Origin: Flavobacteriales bacterium
GTDB taxonomy: Bacteria > Bacteroidota > Bacteroidia > Flavobacteriales_D > CAJJDF01
Assembly (NCBI GenBank): GCA_018609055.1
Contig: JABAYJ010000006.1
Coordinates: 136,805 to 200,804, forward strand
Direction of reading: 5' to 3'
DNA length: 64,000 bases
Shown here: one piece after another, positions 52,962 to 62,326 of the stretch
How the letters are laid out: every line of letters starts with the position of its first letter
Numbering within the stretch: the first letter of the stretch is position 1
Notes under the pieces: model-generated
Databases searched by the model: none
Told to the model about the DNA's origin: nothing
What the model saw: the letters and a program-made list of their open reading frames with translations, nothing else
Made by a program: the position numbers and the translations under genes

Positions 52962-54752
52962 ATGATTGAGGAAGTCTATTCCAACAAAATAAAGGCTTAT
53001 AGCGAAACCCTACTTTTTCAGAAAAAGAAACTGAATCAGATAATGTGGGGAAGAGTAATTGCATTTTTATCAATTTTATTAATTGTTGGTTTAGCAATTA
53101 CTTATTCTAAGTCAGAAGCTCTTTGGGGAATAATTGTCCCAATTTTAGTTTTTGGCTTTTTAGTAAAGAAAAATGCCACTGAACAAGACAAATATAAATT
53201 ATTAGAAAATTTACTCTTATTAAACGAGCAAGAGCAAGCTAGTTTAAATGGAAATTACTCATCTTTTGGTGAAGGAAAACAATTTTCTAATAGTGATCAT
53301 GCTTTCTCTCATGACTTAGATTTATTTGGCAAAAAATCACTTTTTCAGTTTCTTAATCGAACATCCTCTCCTTTTTCTGAAGAGATATTGGCCAACTACC
53401 TGGCTGAATTTGAAGTTTATAATGAAGAGATAAAAAACAGACAACTTGCTGCTGAAGAATTATCTAAAAAATTAGATTGGAGGCAATTATTGAGAGCAAA
53501 GGGACTTTTATATCCTGTTCACAATAAAAATTTAGATTCACTATTCGATTGGAAAAAAGAAGAAATTCCTTTTTTTGAGAACCAAAATCTATGGAAATCT
53601 ATATCATGGTTAGTTCCTGGGATAATGATTGCAGGAATCATATTAACTTCGTTATCAATAATTAGCGCTTCAGTTTTTATTTTTTTACTGGCATTACCAT
53701 TTTCAATTTTAGGTAAAAAATTAAAAACAATAAACAAACAAGCTAACAAACTATCCGTTCACCTGGATGTATTAACTCAACAACAGGAATTAACTTCACT
53801 AATAGAACAAGAAAATTTTGAAAGCGAAATTCTACAGCAACTTCAGAGTAATTTAAAATCGGATAATACTACTGCCTCATATGAAATTAGTAAGCTAGCT
53901 CGAATCGGGCAACAATTAGACAATAGAAGTAATGCGTTATTTGCAATTGTAATGAACGCGCTATTCTTGTGGGATTTACAGTATTTATTTCAATTAAAAA
54001 ATTGGTTAAACGATAATGAAAACAAAATTGAAGGCTGGTTTAATACTGTCCATAAATTTGAAGCAATTTCCTCCTTTGCCAATTTCAATTACAATCATCC
54101 AACTTATTCTCTACCTATATTATCTGATAAAACTGTACTAAAAGCTAAGGATTTAGGACATCCTTTATTACCATCAAACACAAGAGTAACTAGTGATTTT
54201 GACTTACATGATTTAAACCAGTTTACTATTATCACAGGAGCTAATATGGCAGGAAAAAGTACTTTTTTGAGAGCAGTTGGTATAAATTTAGTTCTAGCAA
54301 CTGTTGGGGCTAAAGTCTGTAGTTCTAGTTTTACTTTTCGTCCAACACCTCTTTTTTCAAGCATGAGAACATCTGATTCTTTATCAGAAAATGAGTCCTA
54401 CTTTTATTCGGAATTAAAAAGACTACAAATGATTGTAGAAAAATTGAAATCTGGAGAAAAGCTATTTGTTATTTTAGATGAAATATTAAAAGGGACAAAT
54501 TCTAAAGATAAAGCTGAGGGATCGAAAAAATTCGTCTCTCAACTCATTAAACATCCAGTCGCAGGTATTATTGCTACTCACGACTTATCTCTTTGTAGCT
54601 TAAGTGATGAATACCCATCTAACATCAAAAATCAATATTTTGATGTGGAACTTGAAAATGATGAATTAGTTTTTGATTACAAACTTAAAGAAGGAATTTG
54701 CTCTAACATGAATGCCGCATATTTAATGAAAAAAATGGGAATTACCGAGTAA
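52962..54752 (+). CDS. membrane-associated MutS-family ATPase
   Basis: This 596-residue protein has the MutS ATPase at its C-terminus: Walker A GANMAGKST (about 426-434), the SENESYFYSELKRL signature (about 473-486), Walker B LFVILDEILKGT (about 503-514) and the ATHDLSL His switch. It lacks the mismatch-binding domain I and has instead paired hydrophobic helices near 28-68 and 213-250, so it is probably membrane-bound and not a mismatch-repair MutS. Such small MutS-like proteins recur in Bacteroidota with unknown function. A 54-residue membrane protein converges on it 3 bases away. Confidence 0.85.
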   Translation: MIEEVYSNKIKAYSETLLFQKKKLNQIMWGRVIAFLSILLIVGLAITYSKSEALWGIIVPILVFGFLVKKNATEQDKYKLLENLLLLNEQEQASLNGNYSSFGEGKQFSNSDHAFSHDLDLFGKKSLFQFLNRTSSPFSEEILANYLAEFEVYNEEIKNRQLAAEELSKKLDWRQLLRAKGLLYPVHNKNLDSLFDWKKEEIPFFENQNLWKSISWLVPGIMIAGIILTSLSIISASVFIFLLALPFSILGKKLKTINKQANKLSVHLDVLTQQQELTSLIEQENFESEILQQLQSNLKSDNTTASYEISKLARIGQQLDNRSNALFAIVMNALFLWDLQYLFQLKNWLNDNENKIEGWFNTVHKFEAISSFANFNYNHPTYSLPILSDKTVLKAKDLGHPLLPSNTRVTSDFDLHDLNQFTIITGANMAGKSTFLRAVGINLVLATVGAKVCSSSFTFRPTPLFSSMRTSDSLSENESYFYSELKRLQMIVEKLKSGEKLFVILDEILKGTNSKDKAEGSKKFVSQLIKHPVAGIIATHDLSLCSLSDEYPSNIKNQYFDVELENDELVFDYKLKEGICSNMNAAYLMKKMGITE

Positions 54753-54755
54753 CTC

Positions 54756-54920
54756 TTACTTAGTTAGTTTTATAATTATCAATATGATACAAAACAAAAA
54801 CATATAAATAGACAACCTATTTATCCCTTGCATAGTTTTGTGTGAAACATTGATATCACTGCCTTCCTCTTTTCTAAAAATGGTAGCTGGATTTAGGTAA
54901 TAAATTATCTTTTTTAGCAT
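54756..54920 (-). CDS. small single-helix membrane protein (DUF6728-like)
   Basis: This 54-residue frame runs from ATG 54920 to TAA 54756. It begins MLKKIIYYLNPATIFRKEE, then a polar middle (SHKTMQGINRLS) and a C-terminal membrane helix (about 38-52) with a Lys tail. The YLNP-T-x-F-x-K start and the M-x-G-x-N-x-x-S-x-x-M-F-L pattern resemble a conserved Flavobacteriia small-protein family that I recall as DUF6728. It converges tail to tail on the MutS-like ATPase with a 3-base gap. The function is unknown. Confidence 0.72.
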   Translation of the reverse strand: MLKKIIYYLNPATIFRKEEGSDINVSHKTMQGINRLSIYMFLFCIILIIIKLTK

Positions 54921-55040
54921 CTTTCTATTTTAAACTCAAAGTTAATGGATTATACTTAAAGAAGTTTATAAATATTTATTTGACCTAATTTCAATGTTAA
55001 AATCCGTATATTCATTTAAAAACAACTCACAACCTAATTA

Positions 55041-57323
55041 ATGAAGAAATTTTCAATTTTAATTGCCTTACTTGCCCTTTGTCAATCTGTTGATTTTGCT
55101 CAAACAAGCTATAACACCTATACTAACGACAACTATTCTGCACAATTTGCAACTTCACTGCAACCTGCAGCTTTAGCAGACAATCGTTACAAGTGGGGAG
55201 TTGGTTTTGGTGGAAATTACTCCTACTCCAATAACTACATTGGTAGTAATATCAACAACTTTTTATACGCTAGTGCTGATGTAAGCGCATATAAAAAACC
55301 TGTTTTTGATGGGTATTATGCCGAAGCAGTTGAAGCAGTACTTATTTCAGGTTTTTTAGAATTAACACCAAAAGATGTGATTGGTTATTCATGGAAAATA
55401 AAACGATTCACGAATTTTGATGGATTGGACGACAAACTATCTCAATTAGATTATAATTCATTTACAGATGGAAGTATTTTAGGTGATCAAATTTTCCAAG
55501 GAAGATTAGCTTATAATGAAATGACTTGGGCTGAACATAACTTGACTTATTCCAGAGTATTAGTAGATAGAAAAGCAAGGTTTATGAAGGCTGGGGCAAC
55601 AGTTAAAATACTTAATGGATTAAATGCAAGATACCTATATACTGATGGAGGAAATGTAACTTTTCAACCTAATAATGATTTAGAGTTTGATGGAATGGAA
55701 TTTCAATATGGAGAAAGTGACGAACAAAATCAATTATCTGCCACAAATATTGGTGTAGGTTTTGATATTGGATTCGTATACGAACACAGACCAAAATACA
55801 AGACGTTCTTTTATGAAATGGACCGAAAAAGAAGGAACCCGAGTAAGCATGCTAACAAATATAAATGGAAAGCGGGAGCTTCTATAACAAACATTGGTGG
55901 AATTAAATATACTAAGGACACGCTTTCGTACAACTTTATAAACGACAATAACAATGTTGTAAACTACATAGATTTGTTCAATTCTAAATTAAACAAAACT
56001 AATTTACAATCTGGAGTATTACCAAATGTAACCAACAACCAATTAGCCGAGGATACAAATTTCAGAATGAGCTTACCAACAGCTCTTAACCTACAATTTG
56101 ATCACCAAGTTTTACCAAATATTTACGTAAACTACACAGGTTCTTTTCCTCTTTATAATAAAAATGATCCATCCAAGGTTCATGATTTAATGATAAATAC
56201 GGTTAGTGGTAGATACGAAACTGCAAACTGGTCAGTAGGTATACCTATCTCTTTCCAAAGAAATGGACAAGTAAACATGGGAGTTTACGGAAGAATTAGA
56301 AATGTGTTTTTTGGAGCTAATAATGCTACTGGACTTATTGGACAAAGAAAACTCTATAATGCAAACATCTATGCAGGAGTTGTATTTGGAATCAAACACA
56401 AAATGCCAAATGATACAGATTTTGATTTAATTTCTGATGGAAAAGATTTATGTCCATTAGATTCTGGAGGATACAGAACAAAAGGATGTCCTGATGCTGA
56501 TGGAGACAAAATACCTGATTACCAAGATTTCTGTCCTTATGAAGTTGGTAAAAGAAAATACAATGGTTGTCCTGATACGGATAAAGATGGAATATTGGAT
56601 TACCAAGATCATTGCCCAACTGAACCAGGATTAAGAGCTAACAGTGGTTGCCCAGATACAGATAAAGATGGAATAATTGATGGTGTAGATAGATGCCCAA
56701 CTATTCCTGGTGTTTACCAAAACAATGGTTGCCCGCTTGAGCCACTTGTATGTTGTTTAGATAGTGATGCTGATGGAGTAATGGATGAAATTGACTCATG
56801 TAGATATGAGCCAGGACCAGCAAGTAACAATGGTTGTCCTGTAGGAAAAGTAAAACCTCCTAAGTTTGAAAAAGATAAATACCTTAAAATTGAAAAGAAG
56901 ACTTTAGAAGAAACATTGAAAGATAAAAAAGCTGAAATCAAAACAATGACGGTAAGAGAAGTGCTTAATGACATGACTACGATTGATGACTTAAACGTTT
57001 ATTTTGATGTAGATAAATCTGATTTAAAAGACCAATACGAAAGAGATTTAGATGCTTTTGTAACCAAAATAAATATGGAAGCAAACACTATAATATTAAT
57101 ACTTGGTCATACAGATAGTGATGGAGACGCTACATACAACTTAGCTTTATCTAACAGAAGAAGCGAAAGAGCTAAACAGTACCTTATTAAAAAGGGAGTT
57201 AGTGCAGACAGAATTATAATTAAAAACTATGGTGAAGAAAAGCCAGCAGAGGACAATACAAACACTGAGAACAAATCTAAAAACAGACGTGTAGAGGTTA
57301 GGATAATGGATTTACATAATTAA
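55041..57323 (+). CDS. outer-membrane barrel protein with TSP3 repeats and OmpA domain
   Basis: This 760-residue protein has a signal peptide (about 1-20), a beta-barrel of about 420 residues resembling the DUF5723/PorV-like type and five calcium-binding thrombospondin type 3 repeats (about 455-600). Each repeat carries a D-x-D-x-D-G loop and a C-P pair (CPDTDKDGILDYQDHCP). An OmpA peptidoglycan-binding domain (about 650-760; YFDVDKSDLKDQYERDLDAF, ILGHTDSDGDATYNLALSNRR, NRRVEVRI) completes it. It probably anchors the outer membrane to the wall. Close TSP3/OmpA proteins accompany T9SS and gliding machinery, but this one has no porin-complex genes beside it. Confidence 0.85.
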   Translation: MKKFSILIALLALCQSVDFAQTSYNTYTNDNYSAQFATSLQPAALADNRYKWGVGFGGNYSYSNNYIGSNINNFLYASADVSAYKKPVFDGYYAEAVEAVLISGFLELTPKDVIGYSWKIKRFTNFDGLDDKLSQLDYNSFTDGSILGDQIFQGRLAYNEMTWAEHNLTYSRVLVDRKARFMKAGATVKILNGLNARYLYTDGGNVTFQPNNDLEFDGMEFQYGESDEQNQLSATNIGVGFDIGFVYEHRPKYKTFFYEMDRKRRNPSKHANKYKWKAGASITNIGGIKYTKDTLSYNFINDNNNVVNYIDLFNSKLNKTNLQSGVLPNVTNNQLAEDTNFRMSLPTALNLQFDHQVLPNIYVNYTGSFPLYNKNDPSKVHDLMINTVSGRYETANWSVGIPISFQRNGQVNMGVYGRIRNVFFGANNATGLIGQRKLYNANIYAGVVFGIKHKMPNDTDFDLISDGKDLCPLDSGGYRTKGCPDADGDKIPDYQDFCPYEVGKRKYNGCPDTDKDGILDYQDHCPTEPGLRANSGCPDTDKDGIIDGVDRCPTIPGVYQNNGCPLEPLVCCLDSDADGVMDEIDSCRYEPGPASNNGCPVGKVKPPKFEKDKYLKIEKKTLEETLKDKKAEIKTMTVREVLNDMTTIDDLNVYFDVDKSDLKDQYERDLDAFVTKINMEANTIILILGHTDSDGDATYNLALSNRRSERAKQYLIKKGVSADRIIIKNYGEEKPAEDNTNTENKSKNRRVEVRIMDLHN

Positions 57324-57328
57324 GTTTT

Positions 57329-57457
57329 ATGATCAACTTAATTGGAAGAAGAATAAAAAAATATAAAACCCAATTCAAATATTGGCTTCTTTTTATTGCC
57401 ATTATATATTTTGGGATTATTGTAATTCATTTGATCACAAATTGGTTTTTAAGCTAA
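57329..57457 (+). CDS. possible 42-residue single-helix membrane protein
   Basis: ATG 57329 opens 42 codons: a basic N-terminus (GRRIKKYKTQFKYW) followed by one long membrane helix (about 19-38) and TAA at 57455-57457. It starts 5 bases after the OmpA-protein stop and so would be on the same mRNA. The basic-then-hydrophobic order is typical of small inner-membrane proteins. There is no family I can name and a chance ORF is possible. Confidence 0.4.
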   Translation: MINLIGRRIKKYKTQFKYWLLFIAIIYFGIIVIHLITNWFLS

Positions 57458-57460
57458 ACG

Positions 57461-57569
57461 ATTGTCATTCCTGCGAAGGCAGGAATCTTACTCATTGGTT
57501 TTCATCTGATTGATGCTTATTGTAATATGCTCGTTCTAAGATTCCCTTTTTCAAGGGAATGACATTGCA
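57461..57569. repeat. compound inverted-repeat element (REP/MITE-like)
   Basis: Two hairpins face each other. The left arm is TTGTCATTCCTGC-GAAG-GCAGGAATCT (57462-57487); the right arm is AGATTCCCTTT-TTC-AAGGGAATGACA (57538-57564). The arms are also complementary to each other over the TGTCATTCC / GGAATGACA ends and the GGAATCTTA / TAAGATTCC inner parts, giving a 100-base element with terminal inverted repeats and no coding capacity. GTCATTCCTGCGAAGGCAGGAATC-type sequences are a known dispersed intergenic repeat in many bacteria. Only one copy is in the window. Confidence 0.65.
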
Positions 57570-57645
57570 ATAAAAAAGGACATTGAATTAGAAAAAAACA
57601 ATTGAATTAGGCATGGGATTGAACTATTCAATTCTTTAGTATTAT

Positions 57646-59721
57646 CTAAAACAAATACCTAAAAACAAACTTAATATCCGAACGAACATTACCATCTATC
57701 TGTTCTAAGCCACTTAGCATAGTTTCTTCGTTTCGGTAATTCCAAACTCCATACCTTACCCAAAAATCGAATTTCTTGCGGTATTTATAACGAGCTGTTA
57801 AGTAAAATCGGGAACCAACTCCTGAGTATGCAGGAATGTAGAAATAATACAACACATCATTCTCATAAGCATAAACTCTTGAATTAAAACTCTCTACATC
57901 AAACAAAGCATAACGTGCTGTTAATGAGTAAGGTTTTGATTTTGGTTTAAAAACTAAATCTTGGTAAGCCAAAAATCCATATTCTTTGTTGTTATCTCCT
58001 TTTTGATATTCCACTACTTCTACCCTATTTCTGAGGCTTAAATAATCAGTGACTTTATAAGAAAGATTTACTCTGAAATTAGTTCGCTCTTCTGAGGATA
58101 AATTATAAATAGCAGATTCAATTGCACTATTATTTATTTCTCTTTGCTGGTACCTCAAACGAACATAAGCAACAAAGTCTCTGCTTGGCTTGTATTGTAA
58201 TTGGGCCGTGTAATCATATCCTCCAGTATTGGGAGTGTATGCCTGAAATCTCATCCATGGGAATTGATAAAAATCCATATTCCCCGTTAAAGTTAGTTTA
58301 GAATTTAGTTTAGCATCAAACCCAACAAATATTCCTTTCTCGTTCCATGAATTACTTTCAGCAAATGCATTACTCAATAAATTCTGATAATCTCTTCCAT
58401 AGTTTCTGTGAAGAATGGTAAATGAAAATCTTGGGTCTAAAGAAACTAGTAATCCATTTACATAGGCTGTTCCTCCATTCTGACTTCTAGAAAATTCACC
58501 AAAGAAATTGTAATTCCTTATCACATAATTATAATCCGCTCCAATAACCGAGTTTTGACTAGAACTAAATTCGAACTGATTATAAAATCTTAAGTTCCTA
58601 TCGAACTCACCTCCATATCTTGAAGCAAAGCCAGTTACTCCCAATTTTAGTCTTGTGCTTTCGTATTCAACTCTACCTCCAAAATGAGTTTCGAGAATAG
58701 CATCTTTATCAGTTAACTCATTAAAAGTCCTGTGAAATCCTGAGTTCTGTAGCGAAGTAAAAGACACTTGATTTGTAACATCATCCAAAGTATCTCCAAT
58801 ATTTGCGTCTAATCTTTTACGAGAATAAAAAGCACTCAAACTCCAATTTTTAGACAAACCAAAAGTAACTCCTGCTCCTCTCAAGAAATTATTTTCATCA
58901 GCAGATGCATACTGTCTCAATCCAACAGCATTTCTTTTTACAGTACTTATATCAACCGATTTTCCAAAAGCCAATCCACTCCACAAAGTAAGCCCTTGTC
59001 CTACCTGAAAGTGATAATCACCTAAAGCTAGAGCTTTTACTCTCCCGAAATCTTTGATAAAAAAATGAGCTGAATAGTAGTCAAATCCTTGCTTTTGTGT
59101 TCCTCTAAAAAACTCTTCTCCTTGATCTTTTTCTGCAGTAAATCCAACACTTACTTTATTCAAATACCTAAAACGATATCTCAAAAACAACTTATCTGGA
59201 CTTCCTAAATATCGATTATCATCCTCATTTTCTTTTTCAGTATAACCAACTTTTTGTTGAAGGTCTCTTATGTTTCTTATGTATAATTCACTACTGCTAT
59301 TCTTCATCATTTCTTTAAAAGAAACATTGGGAGTGAACAAATCTTCGGATACTTTTACAAAAGGCAATACAACTCGAATTGTAGTCATGTCGAATCCTTC
59401 AACAGCTTGCAACTCATAAATAGTCATCAATTTATTATTGGTAGCGATATGTTGTTTCAGTTTTACTAACTGAATATCAGAAATCAAACCCATTTCCAGA
59501 AGCACATCCACTTCCTTAATATTGTTTAAATTTACTGGATGATCGTAGTAATAATAGAGGTTATCGAATAATGTAGAATAATCTATAGACTCATTATCTC
59601 CTCCAATGTATTCAATTCTTTGCTCTACAATTTCGTTCTTATCAGTACTTTCTGTTTGAGAAAAGAAAGGTTGACTAAGCAACAAAAAACCAAGAACGAT
59701 ATAGAGTTTATCTATTCTCAT
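57646..59721 (-). CDS. helix-hairpin-helix plus beta-barrel outer-membrane protein
   Basis: This 691-residue protein has a signal peptide (about 1-21) and an N-terminal region with two ComEA-like helix-hairpin-helix units (about 58-125; PVNLNNIKEVDVLLEMGLIS, MTIYELQAVEGFDMTTIR). A C-terminal region of 500 residues rich in amphipathic strands ends in a barrel-type FVFRYLF. Such proteins are common in Bacteroidota and may bind DNA at the cell surface, but this is not established. It overlaps the upstream PorV-like gene by 4 bases, suggesting a joint complex. Confidence 0.78.
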   Translation of the reverse strand: MRIDKLYIVLGFLLLSQPFFSQTESTDKNEIVEQRIEYIGGDNESIDYSTLFDNLYYYYDHPVNLNNIKEVDVLLEMGLISDIQLVKLKQHIATNNKLMTIYELQAVEGFDMTTIRVVLPFVKVSEDLFTPNVSFKEMMKNSSSELYIRNIRDLQQKVGYTEKENEDDNRYLGSPDKLFLRYRFRYLNKVSVGFTAEKDQGEEFFRGTQKQGFDYYSAHFFIKDFGRVKALALGDYHFQVGQGLTLWSGLAFGKSVDISTVKRNAVGLRQYASADENNFLRGAGVTFGLSKNWSLSAFYSRKRLDANIGDTLDDVTNQVSFTSLQNSGFHRTFNELTDKDAILETHFGGRVEYESTRLKLGVTGFASRYGGEFDRNLRFYNQFEFSSSQNSVIGADYNYVIRNYNFFGEFSRSQNGGTAYVNGLLVSLDPRFSFTILHRNYGRDYQNLLSNAFAESNSWNEKGIFVGFDAKLNSKLTLTGNMDFYQFPWMRFQAYTPNTGGYDYTAQLQYKPSRDFVAYVRLRYQQREINNSAIESAIYNLSSEERTNFRVNLSYKVTDYLSLRNRVEVVEYQKGDNNKEYGFLAYQDLVFKPKSKPYSLTARYALFDVESFNSRVYAYENDVLYYFYIPAYSGVGSRFYLTARYKYRKKFDFWVRYGVWNYRNEETMLSGLEQIDGNVRSDIKFVFRYLF

Positions 59722-60530
59722 TTAAATGAATAAGTCATTCCCAGTGCAGGAGTAATTCCTAAGTTTGGATGAAAAGAAGAAGAAAAATCAATATTAAAAT
59801 TGTTCTTTACAAACCCAAAACCAATAGTTGGCATTGATGGATTAGTAGCAATTCCTGCGCGAACATATAAAAAATCAGTTGGCTTATATTCCAATCCTAT
59901 TTTTACTGAAAAAGGATGGTCAATATCTTTCTCCAACTCTACATTGGTTCTTAATTTATCTGAGAAAGAATACGAAATTCCCAAATTCATTATTACAGGA
60001 ATAATTTCGTTTTGGTATTCATTTAGTTTTGTTTGAGAAGGGTTAAACAAATGAAAACCAATTTGTAAATCTTTGGTAGGTTTGGCCAGTATTCCTATCT
60101 CAAAAGTAAGGTTGTCAGCTTGGCCATAATTGTTTCCTAATCTCAAGGCATGGTAGTTAAGTCGTATTCCAAGGTTAAATTTCTTGGATAATCTCATTCC
60201 GTAGGCTAATCCAATTTTAGATTCTCGATATAAATTATCGCCAAATCCTGTGTAATTAATTCCAAAAGCTCCACTCTTGGTTGGTATTCCCAATGCAAAG
60301 GATTGAACTCCCATTTCTTGAATCAAAAATCTACTTTCGTAGGATATTCCTGCACTTACTTGAGTTAAATCGGCAAGAGCTCCTTGGTTGTATCGAACAG
60401 ACCAAACATCATTAAAACAAAGCCCAGTTTTACCCATTCCTGTTGCTCGTCCTCCTATTGAATAGTTTTCATCTCCAGACAAAGCCAGAAAAGGAATAAG
60501 AAGAATTGCTAAAAGTAAATGACGCATCAA
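59718..60530 (-). CDS. PorV/PorQ-like outer-membrane beta-barrel protein
   Basis: This 270-residue protein has a signal peptide (about 1-17) and the FadL/PorV-type N-terminus SIGGRATGMGKTGLCFNDVWSVRYNQGAL (key residues R-x-T-G-M-G and the N-x-G-A-L turn). Repeated strands follow, closing with GMTYSFK. PorV and PorQ are shuttle or attachment parts of the T9SS, but the family is broad. Its stop overlaps the start of the HhH-barrel gene (ATGA), a linkage that points to a dedicated pair. Identity as true PorV or PorQ cannot be claimed. Confidence 0.72.
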   Translation of the reverse strand: MMRHLLLAILLIPFLALSGDENYSIGGRATGMGKTGLCFNDVWSVRYNQGALADLTQVSAGISYESRFLIQEMGVQSFALGIPTKSGAFGINYTGFGDNLYRESKIGLAYGMRLSKKFNLGIRLNYHALRLGNNYGQADNLTFEIGILAKPTKDLQIGFHLFNPSQTKLNEYQNEIIPVIMNLGISYSFSDKLRTNVELEKDIDHPFSVKIGLEYKPTDFLYVRAGIATNPSMPTIGFGFVKNNFNIDFSSSFHPNLGITPALGMTYSFK

Positions 60531-60601
60531 GGTTGTTTTCTTAAATATACAGCTTAAGGAAAGTTATTGAAAGAAAATGAGATTTAAATTTAGTTCATCT
60601 A

Positions 60602-62326
60602 CTACGAACTAAACTTCCTCCTTCTTAAATAAGTATAAATTCCTCCAAAAACCAGAATGATTAACATTGGAATAAACACATTAATGGCATTCCACATTTT
60701 ACGCTCTTTGGCTACTTTGGTCTTGTTTAATGGACGCAAAGTAATTGTTTTACTCCTTAATGGAATTAAATCATTAATCCCCATTAGCCCTTCCATTGCA
60801 TTTACAAAAAACTCTTTGTTTCCATAAAATGCTGCTCTGTCATCACGATCAAGATTTATTCGCATAGGTCTTATAATCATTTCTCCACGGCTATTCTCAA
60901 AAGAATCTACGGGTGCATTAATGATATCTCCATCACTAATTACCAACATGGTATTCTCTACACTTTCTTTAATGAATTTAACTGGAGAGTTTTTTACAAA
61001 ATTATCCGTCAATCGATTGATGAAATTAGATTTAAACTTACCCGATAGCATTACTGCCACGATTTGGTTGGGTTGAGCATTGTACTTCACTACTTCCTCT
61101 TTAAGCCCAATCATTTGGTAATTAATTCGTACCGGAACTTTATAAGTTACCGATTTTTCGGAAGTCATTAATAATGGAACTTTAGTTATTTCCTTATTCT
61201 GAAGTAAATCCAGTGTACTTGCATACTTTAATCTTATTGGGTTTACGTTATCTACAATAGGATTTTTTATTCTCCATGAATCAATTGTTGGGTAATAAAA
61301 CCAATTGTACAATTCGCTTCCCAGTCTTATTTTTGCAGAATTAATGTCTATCACCAAATCCTTATTTAATCGGACTCCGTAAGTAAATAATTGCTCGTCA
61401 ATTAAGTTCAAGTTTCTCTCCAAACCAAAAGTCTGATCCAAAATTTGAAGTGAGTCTGTATCTACAACCACAGGATCAATAAGCCAAGCAACTTTCCCTC
61501 CTTTCATGATAAACTGATCAATTAGGTATTTGTCTTTTTCAGAAATTGGTTTTGTTGGCTTAGCAACAATTAATGCATCATATCCTTTAAGCGCATCTAG
61601 CTTTCCTCCTACAACAACATCATCTACTGCATGAAACTTTTTTAATTCATCCGTTACATCAAATCTTTGTGCTTCGGTAAGTTCACCATGTCCTTGTAAA
61701 AACCCTATCTTTTTCCTGTTTGGATTCACTGCTTTATAAATTCCTTCTAATAATAAATACTCCAAATCATTAATAATAGGCTCAATAGGAATTCTATCAG
61801 CAAACACAGGAATAGCAGTTTGCGTTTTAGGATCCACATTACTAGGAATCATTATTTGGATAGGAATATTATTATTCCCAACTGTTCTTAGTATAATTCC
61901 TCCCCAAACCATTTGGTCGGTTTTACTTCCTCCTACAAGCGAAGAAACTTTGGTTGGCCTTAATCCAAACTCAAATATCTGTTCGTAAACCTTTTGTTTT
62001 TGAGTTTCATCCTTTGCTGGATCAATAAACTCAAAATAAATATTAGAACCTCCGTAGGCTTTTAACTCACTCAGTTTTTCTTTTAGTGCAAGCTGCAGTT
62101 TTCTTAATTCTGGTGGTAAATCTCCTTCAAGATATACTTCAAATCTCAACTCATCTTTAATAAGCGAATCATTCTGAAGTATTTCAATCGTCTTTTCCGA
62201 CAAAGAATGAATCTTTTCTTCGGTCAAATCCATTCGTAAAAACTTCTTGGAACCAATGAAATTAACTAGTATAATAACTACTGCTACTGCTACTATTTGT
62301 ATGGTAAACTTTGTTCTTTGACCCAT
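60602..62326 (-). CDS. gldG: gliding-motility ABC transporter auxiliary protein GldG
   Basis: This 574-residue protein has an N-terminal membrane helix (about 7-25), the GldG start TEEKIHSLSEKTIEILQN (about 35-52) and the large extracytoplasmic ABC_transp_aux domain (about 190-300; GFLQGHGELTEAQRF). A C-terminal membrane helix (about 548-568) ends in the basic tail RRRKF. With GldF and GldA it forms an ABC transporter needed for gliding in many Flavobacteriia. gldG overlaps the end of gldF by one base. No gldA is in the window. Confidence 0.92.
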   Translation of the reverse strand: MGQRTKFTIQIVAVAVVIILVNFIGSKKFLRMDLTEEKIHSLSEKTIEILQNDSLIKDELRFEVYLEGDLPPELRKLQLALKEKLSELKAYGGSNIYFEFIDPAKDETQKQKVYEQIFEFGLRPTKVSSLVGGSKTDQMVWGGIILRTVGNNNIPIQIMIPSNVDPKTQTAIPVFADRIPIEPIINDLEYLLLEGIYKAVNPNRKKIGFLQGHGELTEAQRFDVTDELKKFHAVDDVVVGGKLDALKGYDALIVAKPTKPISEKDKYLIDQFIMKGGKVAWLIDPVVVDTDSLQILDQTFGLERNLNLIDEQLFTYGVRLNKDLVIDINSAKIRLGSELYNWFYYPTIDSWRIKNPIVDNVNPIRLKYASTLDLLQNKEITKVPLLMTSEKSVTYKVPVRINYQMIGLKEEVVKYNAQPNQIVAVMLSGKFKSNFINRLTDNFVKNSPVKFIKESVENTMLVISDGDIINAPVDSFENSRGEMIIRPMRINLDRDDRAAFYGNKEFFVNAMEGLMGINDLIPLRSKTITLRPLNKTKVAKERKMWNAINVFIPMLIILVFGGIYTYLRRRKFSS

